Positions 8,903 through 17,997 are shown, counted from the first letter of the stretch. The stretch: 64,000 nucleotides of DNA from Sporomusa acidovorans (GCF_002257695.2 NZ_CP155571.1); one strand, 5' to 3'. Notes: generated by a model not told the origin, from the sequence alone. Numbers and translations are program-made.

Positions 8903-10303
8903 ATGCTAAGGTACATTCGGATCATTGGGGCAATCTTATCGGTGATTGCCGGTCTTTATGTCGGACTGCATGAACCGCCTGCAGGCTTAACCGTGCCAGC
9001 CATGAGAGGTCTTGGTGTTATTATTTGGGCAGTCGGTTGCTGGGTTGTGGATATTGTTCCTGAATACATTATCGGTATGTTGATGTGTATACTGTGGGTT
9101 ATAACAAAATCCGTCAAGTTTCCGCAGGCATTTGCCACTTTTGCCAGTGGCACCTGGTGGATGATTATCAGTGCCTTTGCTCTAGGTGTTGCTGCAGCAA
9201 AATGCGGGCTGTTGCGCCGTATATCGCTTTTTGTACTTAAGCTATTTTCAACTTCCTTTAAGGGACAAGTGTTGGGTTTTCTGGCGGCTGGAACCATTAT
9301 ATCCCCGCTTATTCCCAGCATGAATGCAAAAGGTGCTTTGGCAGCTCCGATTGTGCATGCAGTCAGTAAAGCACTTGGCTATAAAGATAATAGTACTGGT
9401 GCGGCTGGTTTGTTTGGCGCCATGTTTATTGCTTTTTGTCTTACAGGCCTTGTTTTTATGAGTGCTTCTGTTTCCAACTATGTACTATTAGCAATGATTC
9501 CTCAACAAAGTCAGGCGGATATAACATGGACTACCTGGTTCCTCTATGCAATACCGTGGGGTGTAGTAGTCTTAAGTGGTATTGGTTTATTTATCATAAT
9601 GAAATATAAGCCTGGCGGCGCAAAGCCGATGTCATCAAATTTTGCGGCTGAGGAATTAGCAAAACTTGGCCCAATGGTGCGGGATGAAATTATTACAACT
9701 ATTGTTCTATTAGGAACGCTGGTTTTGTGGATCACTGAAAGCATTCACAAGATTAGTGGCGGCGAAGTTGGCGTTGTCGCCATGTGTATATTGCTGGCGC
9801 TCAAGGTAATAGACCGCGAAGACTTCCGCAAAAAAATTGATTGGGCTGCACTCGTTTATGTAGGCAGTATTATTAACATGGCAGGCATTATTCAGGTTCT
9901 GAAGCTTGACAAGTGGATTGGACATGTTCTCGAGCCGAGTATTGCCGCACTGCTGGGTAACCCCTATTTATTTGTAATCTGTGTTGGCCTACTCATGTTT
10001 ATTCTTCGCTTTATATTTGTTTCACTTACAGCGGCTTCAGCTCTCTTTATTCTGATTCTTGCACCACTGATGTTGAATTATGGCATGCATCCGTGGATTA
10101 TCGTATTTATTACTTATACGTATTCCGGCGTCTTTTTTCTGCCTTACACAAACTCGATGTTCCTTTGCTCATATTATGCCGTAGGTGGGGAAATGTGTAC
10201 GCATAGACAGGTAATTCCAATTTCTATTGCATATGCGGGATTATCAATTCTTGCCTGTCTGATCAGTATTCCCTATTGGCAGATGGTTGGGCTAATTAAA
10301 TAG
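8903..10303 (+). CDS. DASS/SLC13-family anion:sodium symporter
   Basis: 466 residues with about 11-12 hydrophobic segments. ATG at 8903 has AGGAGG at 8891-8896, 6 nt upstream. Family features include the N-terminal GVIIWAVGCWVVDIVPEYI, the loop segment IISPLIPSMNAKGALAAPIV and the C-terminal AASALFILILAPL. DASS proteins import di- and tricarboxylates and related acids with sodium. It lies 19 nt after buk in the same operon, so it may bring in the hydroxy- or oxo-acid fermented by this pathway or exchange the product. The exact substrate cannot be read from sequence. A weak hairpin terminator follows. Confidence 0.85.
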   Translation: MLRYIRIIGAILSVIAGLYVGLHEPPAGLTVPAMRGLGVIIWAVGCWVVDIVPEYIIGMLMCILWVITKSVKFPQAFATFASGTWWMIISAFALGVAAAKCGLLRRISLFVLKLFSTSFKGQVLGFLAAGTIISPLIPSMNAKGALAAPIVHAVSKALGYKDNSTGAAGLFGAMFIAFCLTGLVFMSASVSNYVLLAMIPQQSQADITWTTWFLYAIPWGVVVLSGIGLFIIMKYKPGGAKPMSSNFAAEELAKLGPMVRDEIITTIVLLGTLVLWITESIHKISGGEVGVVAMCILLALKVIDREDFRKKIDWAALVYVGSIINMAGIIQVLKLDKWIGHVLEPSIAALLGNPYLFVICVGLLMFILRFIFVSLTAASALFILILAPLMLNYGMHPWIIVFITYTYSGVFFLPYTNSMFLCSYYAVGGEMCTHRQVIPISIAYAGLSILACLISIPYWQMVGLIK

Positions 10304-10334
10304 TAATTTGGGGGAATAAGTTTTTAAGGTAAAG

Positions 10335-10372
10335 AATCAGGCGGAGGGATCTCTGCCTGATTTCTTGAATTT
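10335..10372 (+). terminator. Weak hairpin terminator after the vor-ptb-buk-transporter operon
   Basis: AATCAGGC pairs with GCCTGATT (about 10335-10352) around GGAG...CTCT, followed by a short T-rich stretch. The T tract is poor, so termination may be partial. Confidence 0.5.
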
Positions 10373-10496
10373 GTTTTATTAGGAGTCCTCCCCTGTAACT
10401 TTGTTGATTATAACCTTAAAGTTTTCCCTATAGATGAGCGGTTATATTAAAAACATAATGGTCAGTAACAAAAGTATATAGGAGATGAGTGACTAA

Positions 10497-11789
10497 ATGC
10501 AAAATACGCCAATGCAACCGGTTGCCCAGGAGAGTGTAAAAACTAAGCAACGCCTAGTGTTAGCCGCCATTTTGCTTTTTACAGTGATGGTTGCGTATTT
10601 TGACCGGGTAAATATCTCAGTGTTAGTTGTAGATAATGAATTTCTTTCCGACATGGGAATTAAGGGGCAGCCTGTGCAAATCGGGATGTTGATGACCGGT
10701 TTTCTTATCGCGTATGGGCTGGGTAATCTGACATTAAGTTCGTTGGGAGATTATATAGGGCCGCGTAAAACGATGTGTATCGCGATGGTCTTATGGGGAT
10801 TTTCCATGTTTTGGGGGGGAATTGCTCAATTTTTTACCATGATGCTAATTTCCCGTTTTGTCTTGGGGCTTGGCGAAGGAATGCATTTTCCCATGCAAAG
10901 CACGTTTGTAAAAAAGTGGTTTCCTCGGCAAGAACGGGCGAGAGCCAATGCCTGCTGGTTTATCGGAACATCATTGGCGCCTGCGCTGGCAATGCCTGTT
11001 TTTGTCTGGATTGTTAGTCATATGGGCTGGCGCAGTAGTTTTTTCATATGTGCGGTCGTAGGACTGCTTCCCCTCTATTTGATATGGTTTCACACCGCTG
11101 ATACGCCTCGGCAGCATAAAAAGGTTAATGCCTTAGAACTGCAATATATTGAAGCAGGTCTAACAGAAGATGGTGGCGTAAAGAATACTGCCGTCCATGC
11201 ATCGGTGGGCGAAAATATTAAAACTGTTGCCGGCAACTACCGGTTTTGGCTGCTGGTCATTTATTATGCGGCACATAATTTTGTCTATTGGGGACTATTA
11301 ACCTGGCTTCCTACTTATTTGAAAACAGCAAGGGGTTTTTCATGGAAAGAGATGGGATTTTTAGCTTCATTACCGTTTATCCTTTCAATCATATGTAAGG
11401 TGATAGCTGGAGTAGCCTCAGATTACGTCGGCAGGCGTGCGCCGTTTTGTGTAATAGCCACACTTGGGTCGGCTATCGGCATTTATTTTACGGGTAAAGT
11501 TGTCGATAATTATTCGGCAGCAGCGCTGATTTGTTTCGGCATGGGCGTGCTGACACTTGGTGCTCCCATGGTTTTTACTATGTTGCAGGAATTGCTGCCT
11601 GACCGGGCTATTTCGTTAGGGACAGGCACTATGAACGGATTGAGCTTTTTCTTCGCGTCGCTGGGGCCTGTAATGATTGGCTTTTTTATCGGTCTGACAG
11701 GCGGTTTTGCTGGTGCCTTATATTTACTGGTAGGAATGTCGCTGATAGGAATGACATCCGCTTTAATCTTAGCGCTGCAAAAATACTAA
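10497..11789 (+). CDS. MFS transporter, anion:cation symporter (ACS) type
   Basis: 430 residues with 12 predicted membrane segments in two halves. ACS-type signatures are YFDRVNISVL in helix 1, the helix 2-3 loop GDYIGPRKTM, and a helix 4 region with GLGEGMHFPMQ. ACS permeases import organic anions such as sugar acids, phthalate or hydroxyacids with protons or sodium. It is closely related to the transporter at 54081-55358 (shared DMGIKGQPVQIG / EMGIKGQPVQIG block), so the two probably arose by duplication and take related substrates. It is followed closely by a 2-hydroxyacid dehydrogenase and a chemoreceptor, suggesting one operon for finding, importing and oxidising a hydroxyacid. Confidence 0.85.
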   Translation: MQNTPMQPVAQESVKTKQRLVLAAILLFTVMVAYFDRVNISVLVVDNEFLSDMGIKGQPVQIGMLMTGFLIAYGLGNLTLSSLGDYIGPRKTMCIAMVLWGFSMFWGGIAQFFTMMLISRFVLGLGEGMHFPMQSTFVKKWFPRQERARANACWFIGTSLAPALAMPVFVWIVSHMGWRSSFFICAVVGLLPLYLIWFHTADTPRQHKKVNALELQYIEAGLTEDGGVKNTAVHASVGENIKTVAGNYRFWLLVIYYAAHNFVYWGLLTWLPTYLKTARGFSWKEMGFLASLPFILSIICKVIAGVASDYVGRRAPFCVIATLGSAIGIYFTGKVVDNYSAAALICFGMGVLTLGAPMVFTMLQELLPDRAISLGTGTMNGLSFFFASLGPVMIGFFIGLTGGFAGALYLLVGMSLIGMTSALILALQKY

Positions 11790-11834
11790 GAGTATATTGG
11801 CCTCAAATTAACAGCATTGAAAGGAGTATGCCTT

Positions 11835-12785
11835 TTGCGAAAAAAAGTGCTACTTGTTCACCCTATTCATCAGGCGGGTATTGACCTTTTGAATAAGGAA
11901 GTTGATCTGGTTTGGGCTAAAGCTGCTAATCCGGAACAACTAAAAAAGGAAGTTGCCGATGTTCACGGGATTATCCTAAGATTATCGCCGCTAACGGCAG
12001 ATATTATTAACGCTGCTCCCAAGCTGGAGGTGATTGGCCGGGCCGGTGTCGGTTATGATAATGTGGATATCCAGGCGGCTGCAGTGAGAGGAATCCCGAT
12101 TGTATATTCTCCGGGAAGCAATGCGGTTTCTGTAGCAGAACATACGATAGGATTTTTAATTACTTTGGCAAAGCAGTTTATTACCGCACATGAGGCATTA
12201 AAATACCAAAACAGTTTTCAGAATAGAGACGCTATTAAGACGATGGAATTAGCAGGCAAGACAGTGGGTATTATTGGCTTCGGCGATATTGGACGCAAGG
12301 TGGCAGTTATGTGTCAAGCCGGTTTGGGGATGAAGGTGCTTGCCTATGTCCGGAAGAAAAAAAGCTATTTAGAAGGCTCTGGTGGAATACAGTTTGTGAA
12401 TGACATAAATGAGGTATTGACAAAGGCTGATTTTGTCAGTCTGCATGTGCCGGCAACCCAAGAGACCTATCATATGATTAGTGCAGAGCAGCTACAGAAG
12501 ATGAAACCCACTGCTTTTCTCATTAACACAGCGCGGGGCTCTATTGTTGATGAAAAGGCGTTATTTAAAGCGCTTGATGAGAAGTGGATTGCAGGAGCGG
12601 CCATTGATGTATTTGAACAGGAACCACCGATGAAAGACAACCCTTTGTATTCATTGGGGAATATTGTTGTTACACCTCATATGGCCGGGCTTACTGATGA
12701 AAGTATGGCAGTTATGGCATTAATGGTTGCCAAGGGTGTGTTGAACGTACTTCGCGGTGAACAGCCAAAATATATTGCAAAGTAG
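11835..12785 (+). CDS. D-2-hydroxyacid dehydrogenase (phosphoglycerate-dehydrogenase-like)
   Basis: 316 residues. TTG at 11835 is chosen because AAGGAG (11821-11826) sits 8 nt before it; an upstream TTG at 11817 precedes that site. The NAD-binding motif GIIGFGDIGRKV is in the middle. Catalytic Arg, Glu and His are present in NTARGSIVDE, DVFEQEPP and TPHMAGLT. The family interconverts D-2-hydroxyacids and 2-oxoacids with NAD(H). No regulatory ACT domain is present, so a serine-biosynthetic SerA role is unlikely. Its place between an acid transporter and an MCP, 45 nt after the transporter, points to a catabolic substrate. Confidence 0.85.
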   Translation: MRKKVLLVHPIHQAGIDLLNKEVDLVWAKAANPEQLKKEVADVHGIILRLSPLTADIINAAPKLEVIGRAGVGYDNVDIQAAAVRGIPIVYSPGSNAVSVAEHTIGFLITLAKQFITAHEALKYQNSFQNRDAIKTMELAGKTVGIIGFGDIGRKVAVMCQAGLGMKVLAYVRKKKSYLEGSGGIQFVNDINEVLTKADFVSLHVPATQETYHMISAEQLQKMKPTAFLINTARGSIVDEKALFKALDEKWIAGAAIDVFEQEPPMKDNPLYSLGNIVVTPHMAGLTDESMAVMALMVAKGVLNVLRGEQPKYIAK

Positions 12786-12794
12786 GTGAAGAAG

Positions 12795-14768
12795 ATGAAA
12801 AGTATTCAGGCTAAAATGACAATTGTCACGTTCGTTATATCTCTTGTTGCTCTTAGTATACTGGGTGGATTAAACTATTGGAAAGCTCGGACAATTATTA
12901 CCACGAATGTCAGCAATGACATGATGGAAAAAGCGCAAATGTCTGCCAAAGATGTGAGTGCCTGGTTGGAGACACGTAAAGCAGAACTTTACATGATTTC
13001 AAATGCCCCAATAGTAAAAAATGGTAATGTTGCGGAAATTGTTCCTTTTTTGGCCAATGCGGTTAGCGTAAACAGCGCGTATATCTCTATTGGCTATAGT
13101 AACTTGAATGGCGATGTTATTAATTCAGCAGGAAAACAGAGTAATTTGTCCGATCGGGAATACTTTAAGAAGGCGGTCGGTGGTGAAGCTTGGGTGTCCG
13201 ATCCGTTAATGTCCAGAACAAATGGCCGTTTATCCACCGTAATAGCGGTCCCGGTCAAGGCTGATGGAAAAGTGGTTGGTGTCATATCAGGGGCTATTGA
13301 TATGGATGGCCTGGCTAAGCGCGTATTGGACATTAAGATGGGGCAAACTGGGTATGCGTTTATTGTCCAGGGAGACGGTCTAAGAATTATTCATCCGGAT
13401 GAGAAACAGGCGATGAAGTATAACCCGTTGAAAGACGAAAATGCCGATATCTCACAGAAACAAGTAACTGAGCGTATGTTGAGGGGGGAAATCGGAACAG
13501 CTATTTATCAATATCAGGGGACGGAGAAGTATTATTCCTTTGCACCGGTACCGGGAGTAAACTGGTCTTTGGCGATTGCCGTGCCGGTGGCTGAAGTATC
13601 GGCTGTTGTTTCAACGCTGACAACAGTATCGTTAATTACGATTATAATACTTTTGTTTATAACAGCACTGCTTAGCTGGTGGTATGCACGGCGTTTGGCC
13701 GCTCCAATTCAAAAGTTGGAGAAGGCTGCTACCCGGATAGCTGATGGTGATATTTCACTGACTAATCTGGGGATTGTCACCAACGATGAGATAGGACGTC
13801 TAGGGCTTGCATTTGAAAAAATGACGAAAAATTTACGCGAACTCATAAAACAAGTCAGTAAGGCTTCTGATCAAGTAACTTCATCTTCAGAAGATCTGGC
13901 GGCAAGTGCTGAGCAATCTTCGAAGGCATCTAACCAGGTGGCGGAAATCATCGGTGAAGTTGCCGGCGGAGCGCAAAAGCAAACGCAGGCCTTTGAAAGT
14001 ACCGCTATAGCTATGCAGCAGATGTCGGAAAGCATTCAGCAAATTGCCAACAATACCAATACGGTAGCAGATGCTTCGGTAAAATCGTCGGATGCGGCTC
14101 AAGAAGGCGGTAAAACAGTAGAAAAGGCAATACGTCAAATGGATCATATTCAGAATACGGTTACCAGGTCCGCTTCGGTCGTAATAAAATTGGGCGATAG
14201 ATCTAAAGAGATTGGTCAGATTGTAGACACAATTTCAGGCATTGCCGGACAGACAAATCTACTGGCCTTAAATGCGGCCATTGAAGCCGCCCGGGCAGGC
14301 GAACAAGGACGGGGATTTGCCGTTGTGGCTGAAGAAGTTCGTAGACTTGCTGAACAATCGCAGGAGGCTGCAAAACAGATCGCTGCTTTAATAACCGAAA
14401 TTCAAAATGATACCGATAATGCTGTTACAGCAATGAATGAAGGTACTGCGGAAGTCCGGCTGGGTAGTGATGTGGTAAAAAGCGTAGGACAAACCTTTGA
14501 GGAAATCTATAATTTATTTAATGAAGTAACTACCCAAATCAGGTCAATATCGGCAGCCATCCAGCAAATGGCAGGCGGCAGTCAGCAAATTGTCAAATCG
14601 GTTCAGGATGTCGATGCAATTAGCAAAGAGACGGTTGCTCAGTCGCAGACAGTGTCGGCAGCGACAGAGGAGCAGTCAGCAACCATGGAGCAAATTTCTG
14701 CATCAAGCCAACTGCTTGCCAAGATGTCAGAAGAATTAAGTCAGGTGGTAAGAAAATTTAAGCTTTAA
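12795..14768 (+). CDS. Methyl-accepting chemotaxis protein (dCache-type sensor)
   Basis: 657 residues. An N-terminal membrane helix (about 8-28) is followed by a large extracytoplasmic region with double-Cache features (about 35-275), a second membrane helix (about 278-300), a HAMP segment and the cytoplasmic signalling domain with the invariant hairpin tip EAARAGEQGRGFAVVAEEV. It binds a small molecule outside the membrane and signals to CheA/CheW. It follows the dehydrogenase by 9 nt, so the ligand is probably the acid handled by the upstream transporter and dehydrogenase. An in-frame GTG at 12786 is an alternative start; ATG at 12795 has AGGTGAAG upstream. Confidence 0.88.
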   Translation: MKSIQAKMTIVTFVISLVALSILGGLNYWKARTIITTNVSNDMMEKAQMSAKDVSAWLETRKAELYMISNAPIVKNGNVAEIVPFLANAVSVNSAYISIGYSNLNGDVINSAGKQSNLSDREYFKKAVGGEAWVSDPLMSRTNGRLSTVIAVPVKADGKVVGVISGAIDMDGLAKRVLDIKMGQTGYAFIVQGDGLRIIHPDEKQAMKYNPLKDENADISQKQVTERMLRGEIGTAIYQYQGTEKYYSFAPVPGVNWSLAIAVPVAEVSAVVSTLTTVSLITIIILLFITALLSWWYARRLAAPIQKLEKAATRIADGDISLTNLGIVTNDEIGRLGLAFEKMTKNLRELIKQVSKASDQVTSSSEDLAASAEQSSKASNQVAEIIGEVAGGAQKQTQAFESTAIAMQQMSESIQQIANNTNTVADASVKSSDAAQEGGKTVEKAIRQMDHIQNTVTRSASVVIKLGDRSKEIGQIVDTISGIAGQTNLLALNAAIEAARAGEQGRGFAVVAEEVRRLAEQSQEAAKQIAALITEIQNDTDNAVTAMNEGTAEVRLGSDVVKSVGQTFEEIYNLFNEVTTQIRSISAAIQQMAGGSQQIVKSVQDVDAISKETVAQSQTVSAATEEQSATMEQISASSQLLAKMSEELSQVVRKFKL

Positions 14769-14891
14769 GATGTGGAATAGCTTCATGTGGACAGATCGTC
14801 ATTCATCTTGTAAAAGGAAAAACGGGTAATTTTAAGATAGAATGTTGTATATTTCGTAGGCGGACTATTGGATATGTTATTCAATAGTTTG

Positions 14892-14900
14892 TGATATAAT
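14892..14900 (+). promoter_or_regulatory. Extended -10 promoter element
   Basis: TGATATAAT is an extended -10 element about 40 nt before the broken dapF-like gene. No convincing -35 hexamer is seen at the right distance. Confidence 0.45.
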
Positions 14901-14938
14901 ATTTTTGTAGTAAGTTTATTAGTTATAGGGAGATAGAA

Positions 14939-15499
14939 ATGAATTTTAACTTTTATAAATACCATGCTTTAGGATGATTATATTGTGATTGACCCGCAAA
15001 AATATAAGATTATCCTTACGGAAAACAACATCCGGAAGATTTGTCACCGCAATTTTGGTGTTGGTTCTGACGGAATCTTATTTGGACCGATTTTTGATGA
15101 GAACCAAGAGATCCATGTTAAAATTTTTAACCCGGATGGAAGTGAAGCGGAAAAAAGCGGGAATGGTGTGCGGATTTTCTCAAGATACCTGTTTGACGCT
15201 AAATATATAACGACAAAAAAGTTCCGATTGCACATCCTCGGTGGCATGGTAAATGTAGAGTATTTGAAATATGGGAACGTGGTGCAGGATATACGTTAGC
15301 TTCTGGATCAAGTAGTTGTGCTGCGGCTAGTATCGCTTATAAACTTAACTTGGTCGATAACGATATTACCGTTCACATGCCGGGCGGAATTATTCAGATA
15401 CATATCGATGACAATTGGCGTGTTCATATGACAGGTTCTGTTACTTCTGTTTCCTTTGGCATGTTTGCGAGTGATTTAGTTGAACAATGTAAAAAATAG
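14939..15499 (+). pseudogene. DapF-like (diaminopimelate epimerase family) gene, frameshifted and internally deleted
   Basis: The gene starts normally (ATG at 14939 after GGGAGAT) with MNFNFYKYHALG but stops at once; a frame change there continues into DYIVID, giving the family block HALGNDYIVID if two bases are restored. The next piece (14985-15299) holds CHRNFGVGSDGILFG and FNPDGSEAEKSGNGVRIFS, the N-terminal half. A third piece in another frame (from about 15275) holds ERGAGYTLASGSSSCAAAS and the C-terminal strand region. About 100 residues between halves are missing (187 codons against roughly 275 usual). Ser stands where canonical DapF has its two catalytic Cys (SGNG and ASGSS), so this may be a DapF-like paralogue rather than DapF. 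A terminator follows. It sits directly upstream of ycaO. Confidence 0.8.
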
Positions 15500-15518
15500 T
15501 TACATAAAAATATAGCTT

Positions 15519-15555
15519 AAAAAACACTGCTTCGGTGAAGAAACAGTGTTTTTTG
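15519..15555 (+). terminator. Rho-independent terminator
   Basis: AAAAAACACTG pairs with CAGTGTTTTTT around a loop of about 14 nt, giving a U-rich tail. It ends the dapF-like relic and separates it from ycaO. Confidence 0.8.
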
Positions 15556-15673
15556 TGTGTCTGAAACTTAAAGGAATATAGCATTAGTATCAATAGCAAA
15601 TCTAAACTGGAACCACGTGACTCAATCGAGAATATATTTAAATTGAAGTGTGAAAAGATGAGGTGATAAATGT

Positions 15674-17506
15674 ATGACTTTTAGTACTTGTAAATACAAG
15701 GACGATTTACCGTTGAAAACGATAACTAAGATACGAAATATATTGACGGATTTAAACATTCTTGCAGTTGAAACTGGCTGGAAGAACTCCGCAGATGGGT
15801 TTTACTCTGTCACTGTTACGATTAGGAACACTAACCTTGCTACCAACGGAAAGGGGACCACACATGAATATGCTTTAGCAAGTGCTTACGCAGAACTTAT
15901 GGAAAGACTTCAAAATCAGGCGTTTTTTCGTCTTAATTATGATTTAAGAGAAGATGCCCTCGGGTATCAGGGTTTTTTCTACGCTCCGGATGAGCAGCTC
16001 GTTAGTATGGAAGATTTTCTTAATAGCAATGAGGAGTGGCCTAGTATTCAATTTAATAAAACACCTAGGGACACTGATATTCAGGAATTACTCCAAAAGT
16101 GGCAGCAAGTTTCTTATGAGAAGATTCCGGCCGACTTTATTGCGTTGCCGTATCTAAATATGAATAGTGGCCGTATATCCCACATACCGATAAAGATGGT
16201 TTCCAAAATGTATATGTCGAATGGAATGTGCGCTGGTAATACAACAGAAGAGGCTCTGGTCCAGGGGCTATCTGAAGTGTTAGAACGTTACGTCAATATG
16301 CGTATACTGGTTGAAGAAATTACTCCACCAGACATCCCGTTAGAATTTTTAAAACAACATCCCAGCATTTATCGAATGATTCAGGAAATCGAAAAAAGTG
16401 GAAACTTTGAAGTAATCATGAAAGACTGTTCCCTCGGGCAAGGATTCCCCGTAGTAGCGGTAATTTTTCTCAATAAAGATGATCAAAGTTATTTTGTTAA
16501 GTTTGGATCTCATCCGATATTCGACATTGCGGCGGAAAGAACTCTGACAGAACTATTACAGGGGCAGGAAGTTCGAGATATGATGGGTACAAAAGAGTTT
16601 TTCTACAGGAGTCCGGTGAATGAAGATCACGAAAACGTACTTGGTATTTTAGTAAATGGCTCGGGATATTATCCAACACGATTTTTTACAGCAAATTATA
16701 GTTATGATTTTACCGAATTTCCTGCTATCGAAGCAGATAGCAATAAACAGTTGCTTGAATATTTATTCAGTCTAATCAAGGGAAGCGGTCATCAAATATT
16801 TGTCCGTGATAACTCTTTTTTAGGTTTTCCCAGTTTTCATATCATAGTCCCTGGCATGAGTGAAATTGAACAGTTTTTTGATATAAAACCTATAGATGAA
16901 TACGCGAAATACAACAAAACGAAAGAGTATATTAGGAATTTGCCAGAATTAACTCAGGCAGAGGCTGATGAGATTATCCAGTTTTTTTGTAGTATTCCTT
17001 ATCATAAGGGAAGTTCAATTGCTAATATATTGAACCTGACAATCAAAAAATCACTTCCCTGGTATTACGTGAAAATAGACTTGTTTTTGAGTGCACTTCA
17101 TTATTGGAAAGGTGATTTTGTTAATGCTTATTATGCTCTTGAGCGGTTCTTAGATTTTTCAAGGCATATGCAGTCGGGCGTGTTTGAGCGGGGGTTGTAT
17201 AATTTTTACAAGTGTATACGAGACTATTTTGGAGCCCGTGCCGATGGGATGGAGGGAGGAGATATTGTTACTCTTCTAAGTAAGTTCTATCCTGTTCCTA
17301 TGGTTCAAGGGGTTATTGACGAATTTGGTAGCGTGGAACAATTTTTCGATGTATTTGGATATTTTTCGTGTTGGTGCTGCGAAAAATGTGACTATAGTGA
17401 AGGTTGCTCGTATATTGAACACGAAAAGATTTATAAAATACTTAAGGAAGAATATGCAAAAAAACAGGTAAATCAGGCAACATTGTCAAGACTGGTATTG
17501 CCGTAA
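15674..17506 (+). CDS. ycaO: YcaO-family ATP-dependent cyclodehydratase-like protein (E. coli YcaO type)
   Basis: 610 residues, close to the length of E. coli YcaO. The start has GAGGTGAT upstream. ATP-site signatures of the YcaO fold are visible: GKGTTHEYALASAYAELMER (about 56-75), SNGMCAGNTTEEALVQGLSE, the following VLERYV, and SHPIFDIAAERTLTELLQG; the C-terminal part (about 420-560) resembles the helical extension of E. coli YcaO. YcaO enzymes activate peptide backbone amides with ATP, making azolines, amidines or thioamides in RiPP peptides; E. coli YcaO is instead linked to ribosomal protein S12 methylthiolation. A Cys cluster CWCCEKCDYSEGC (566-578) near the end could bind metal. It converges on a gene for a Cys/Ser/Met repeat protein 84 bp away, a candidate substrate by inference. 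No E1-like or McbC-like oxidase gene is nearby. Confidence 0.85.
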   Translation: MTFSTCKYKDDLPLKTITKIRNILTDLNILAVETGWKNSADGFYSVTVTIRNTNLATNGKGTTHEYALASAYAELMERLQNQAFFRLNYDLREDALGYQGFFYAPDEQLVSMEDFLNSNEEWPSIQFNKTPRDTDIQELLQKWQQVSYEKIPADFIALPYLNMNSGRISHIPIKMVSKMYMSNGMCAGNTTEEALVQGLSEVLERYVNMRILVEEITPPDIPLEFLKQHPSIYRMIQEIEKSGNFEVIMKDCSLGQGFPVVAVIFLNKDDQSYFVKFGSHPIFDIAAERTLTELLQGQEVRDMMGTKEFFYRSPVNEDHENVLGILVNGSGYYPTRFFTANYSYDFTEFPAIEADSNKQLLEYLFSLIKGSGHQIFVRDNSFLGFPSFHIIVPGMSEIEQFFDIKPIDEYAKYNKTKEYIRNLPELTQAEADEIIQFFCSIPYHKGSSIANILNLTIKKSLPWYYVKIDLFLSALHYWKGDFVNAYYALERFLDFSRHMQSGVFERGLYNFYKCIRDYFGARADGMEGGDIVTLLSKFYPVPMVQGVIDEFGSVEQFFDVFGYFSCWCCEKCDYSEGCSYIEHEKIYKILKEEYAKKQVNQATLSRLVLP

Positions 17507-17518
17507 TCCCTTTAAGGA

Positions 17519-17566
17519 AAATAAGCCCGTAGATTGATTTTGATACAACATCTACGGGTTTATTAA
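17519..17566. terminator. Bidirectional terminator between ycaO and the repeat-protein gene
   Basis: AATAAGCCCGTAGAT pairs with ATCTACGGGTTTATT around a loop of about 15 nt. A-rich and T-rich flanks allow use in both directions between the two convergent genes. Confidence 0.75.
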
Positions 17567-17589
17567 CCTCCTTACCTATATCCGATAGT

Positions 17590-17997
17590 TTATCTGGCCA
17601 TGCAGTTCATACAACTCATTGATTTCGCGCAGTTCATGCACTTCATAGATTGCATACAATCCATAGACTTACAAGAGTCCATAGATTTGCAGGAATCCAT
17701 GTAAGACATGGATTTACAGGAGTCCATAGATTTGCAGGAATCCATGCAGGACATAGATTTACAGGAGTCCATAGATTTGCAGGAATCCATGCAGGACATA
17801 GATTTACAGGAGTCCATAGATTTGCAGGAATCCATGCAGGACATAGATTTACAGGAGTCCATAGATTTGCAGGAATCCATGCAGGACATGGATTTACAGG
17901 AGTCCATAGATTTACAGGAATCCATGCAGGACATGGATTTACAGGAGTCCATAGATTTACAGGAATCCATGCAGGACATAGAATTTTTACGCCCCAT
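17590..17997 (-). CDS. Cys/Ser/Met repeat protein; candidate RiPP precursor or metal-binding protein
   Basis: 135 residues from ATG at 17997, preceded at 6 nt by AGGGGGGTG, a good ribosome site; a GTG at 18006 overlaps that site. The layout is a 6-residue leader MGRKNS, seven 15-residue units MSCMDSCKSMDSCKS (the seventh has Tyr for the first Cys), and a divergent 24-residue tail with CMQSMKCMNCAK and SMSCMNCMAR. The repeats use only Met, Ser, Cys, Asp and Lys, apart from one Tyr; the protein has about 25 Cys, 29 Met and 39 Ser. No signal peptide or membrane segment is seen. The two other long open frames across these repeats (both on the + strand) lack a ribosome site. It converges with ycaO, whose family modifies Cys and Ser, so a modified-peptide precursor is plausible; a metallothionein-like metal binder is the main alternative. 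No family was recognised. Confidence 0.75.
   Translation of the reverse strand: MGRKNSMSCMDSCKSMDSCKSMSCMDSCKSMDSCKSMSCMDSCKSMDSCKSMSCMDSCKSMDSCKSMSCMDSCKSMDSCKSMSCMDSCKSMDSCKSMSYMDSCKSMDSCKSMDCMQSMKCMNCAKSMSCMNCMAR
17665..17979 (-). repeat. Tandem array of seven 45-bp units
   Basis: Seven nearly identical 45-bp units, each encoding 15 residues. Copies differ by a few third-position changes (for example the Lys-Ser and Asp codons), and the last unit carries a Cys-to-Tyr change. The near identity implies recent expansion by slippage or unequal recombination. Each unit also contains an internal imperfect duplication, MDSCKS twice. Confidence 0.95.

Noticed and set aside
12786..12794. GTG at 12786 as the chemoreceptor start
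   Set aside because: The ATG at 12795 has an AGGTGAAG sequence at the proper distance; using GTG would place that sequence inside the gene.
17665..17979. Possible CRISPR array
   Set aside because: Units are contiguous 45-bp tandem copies with no variable spacers, and no cas genes are nearby.
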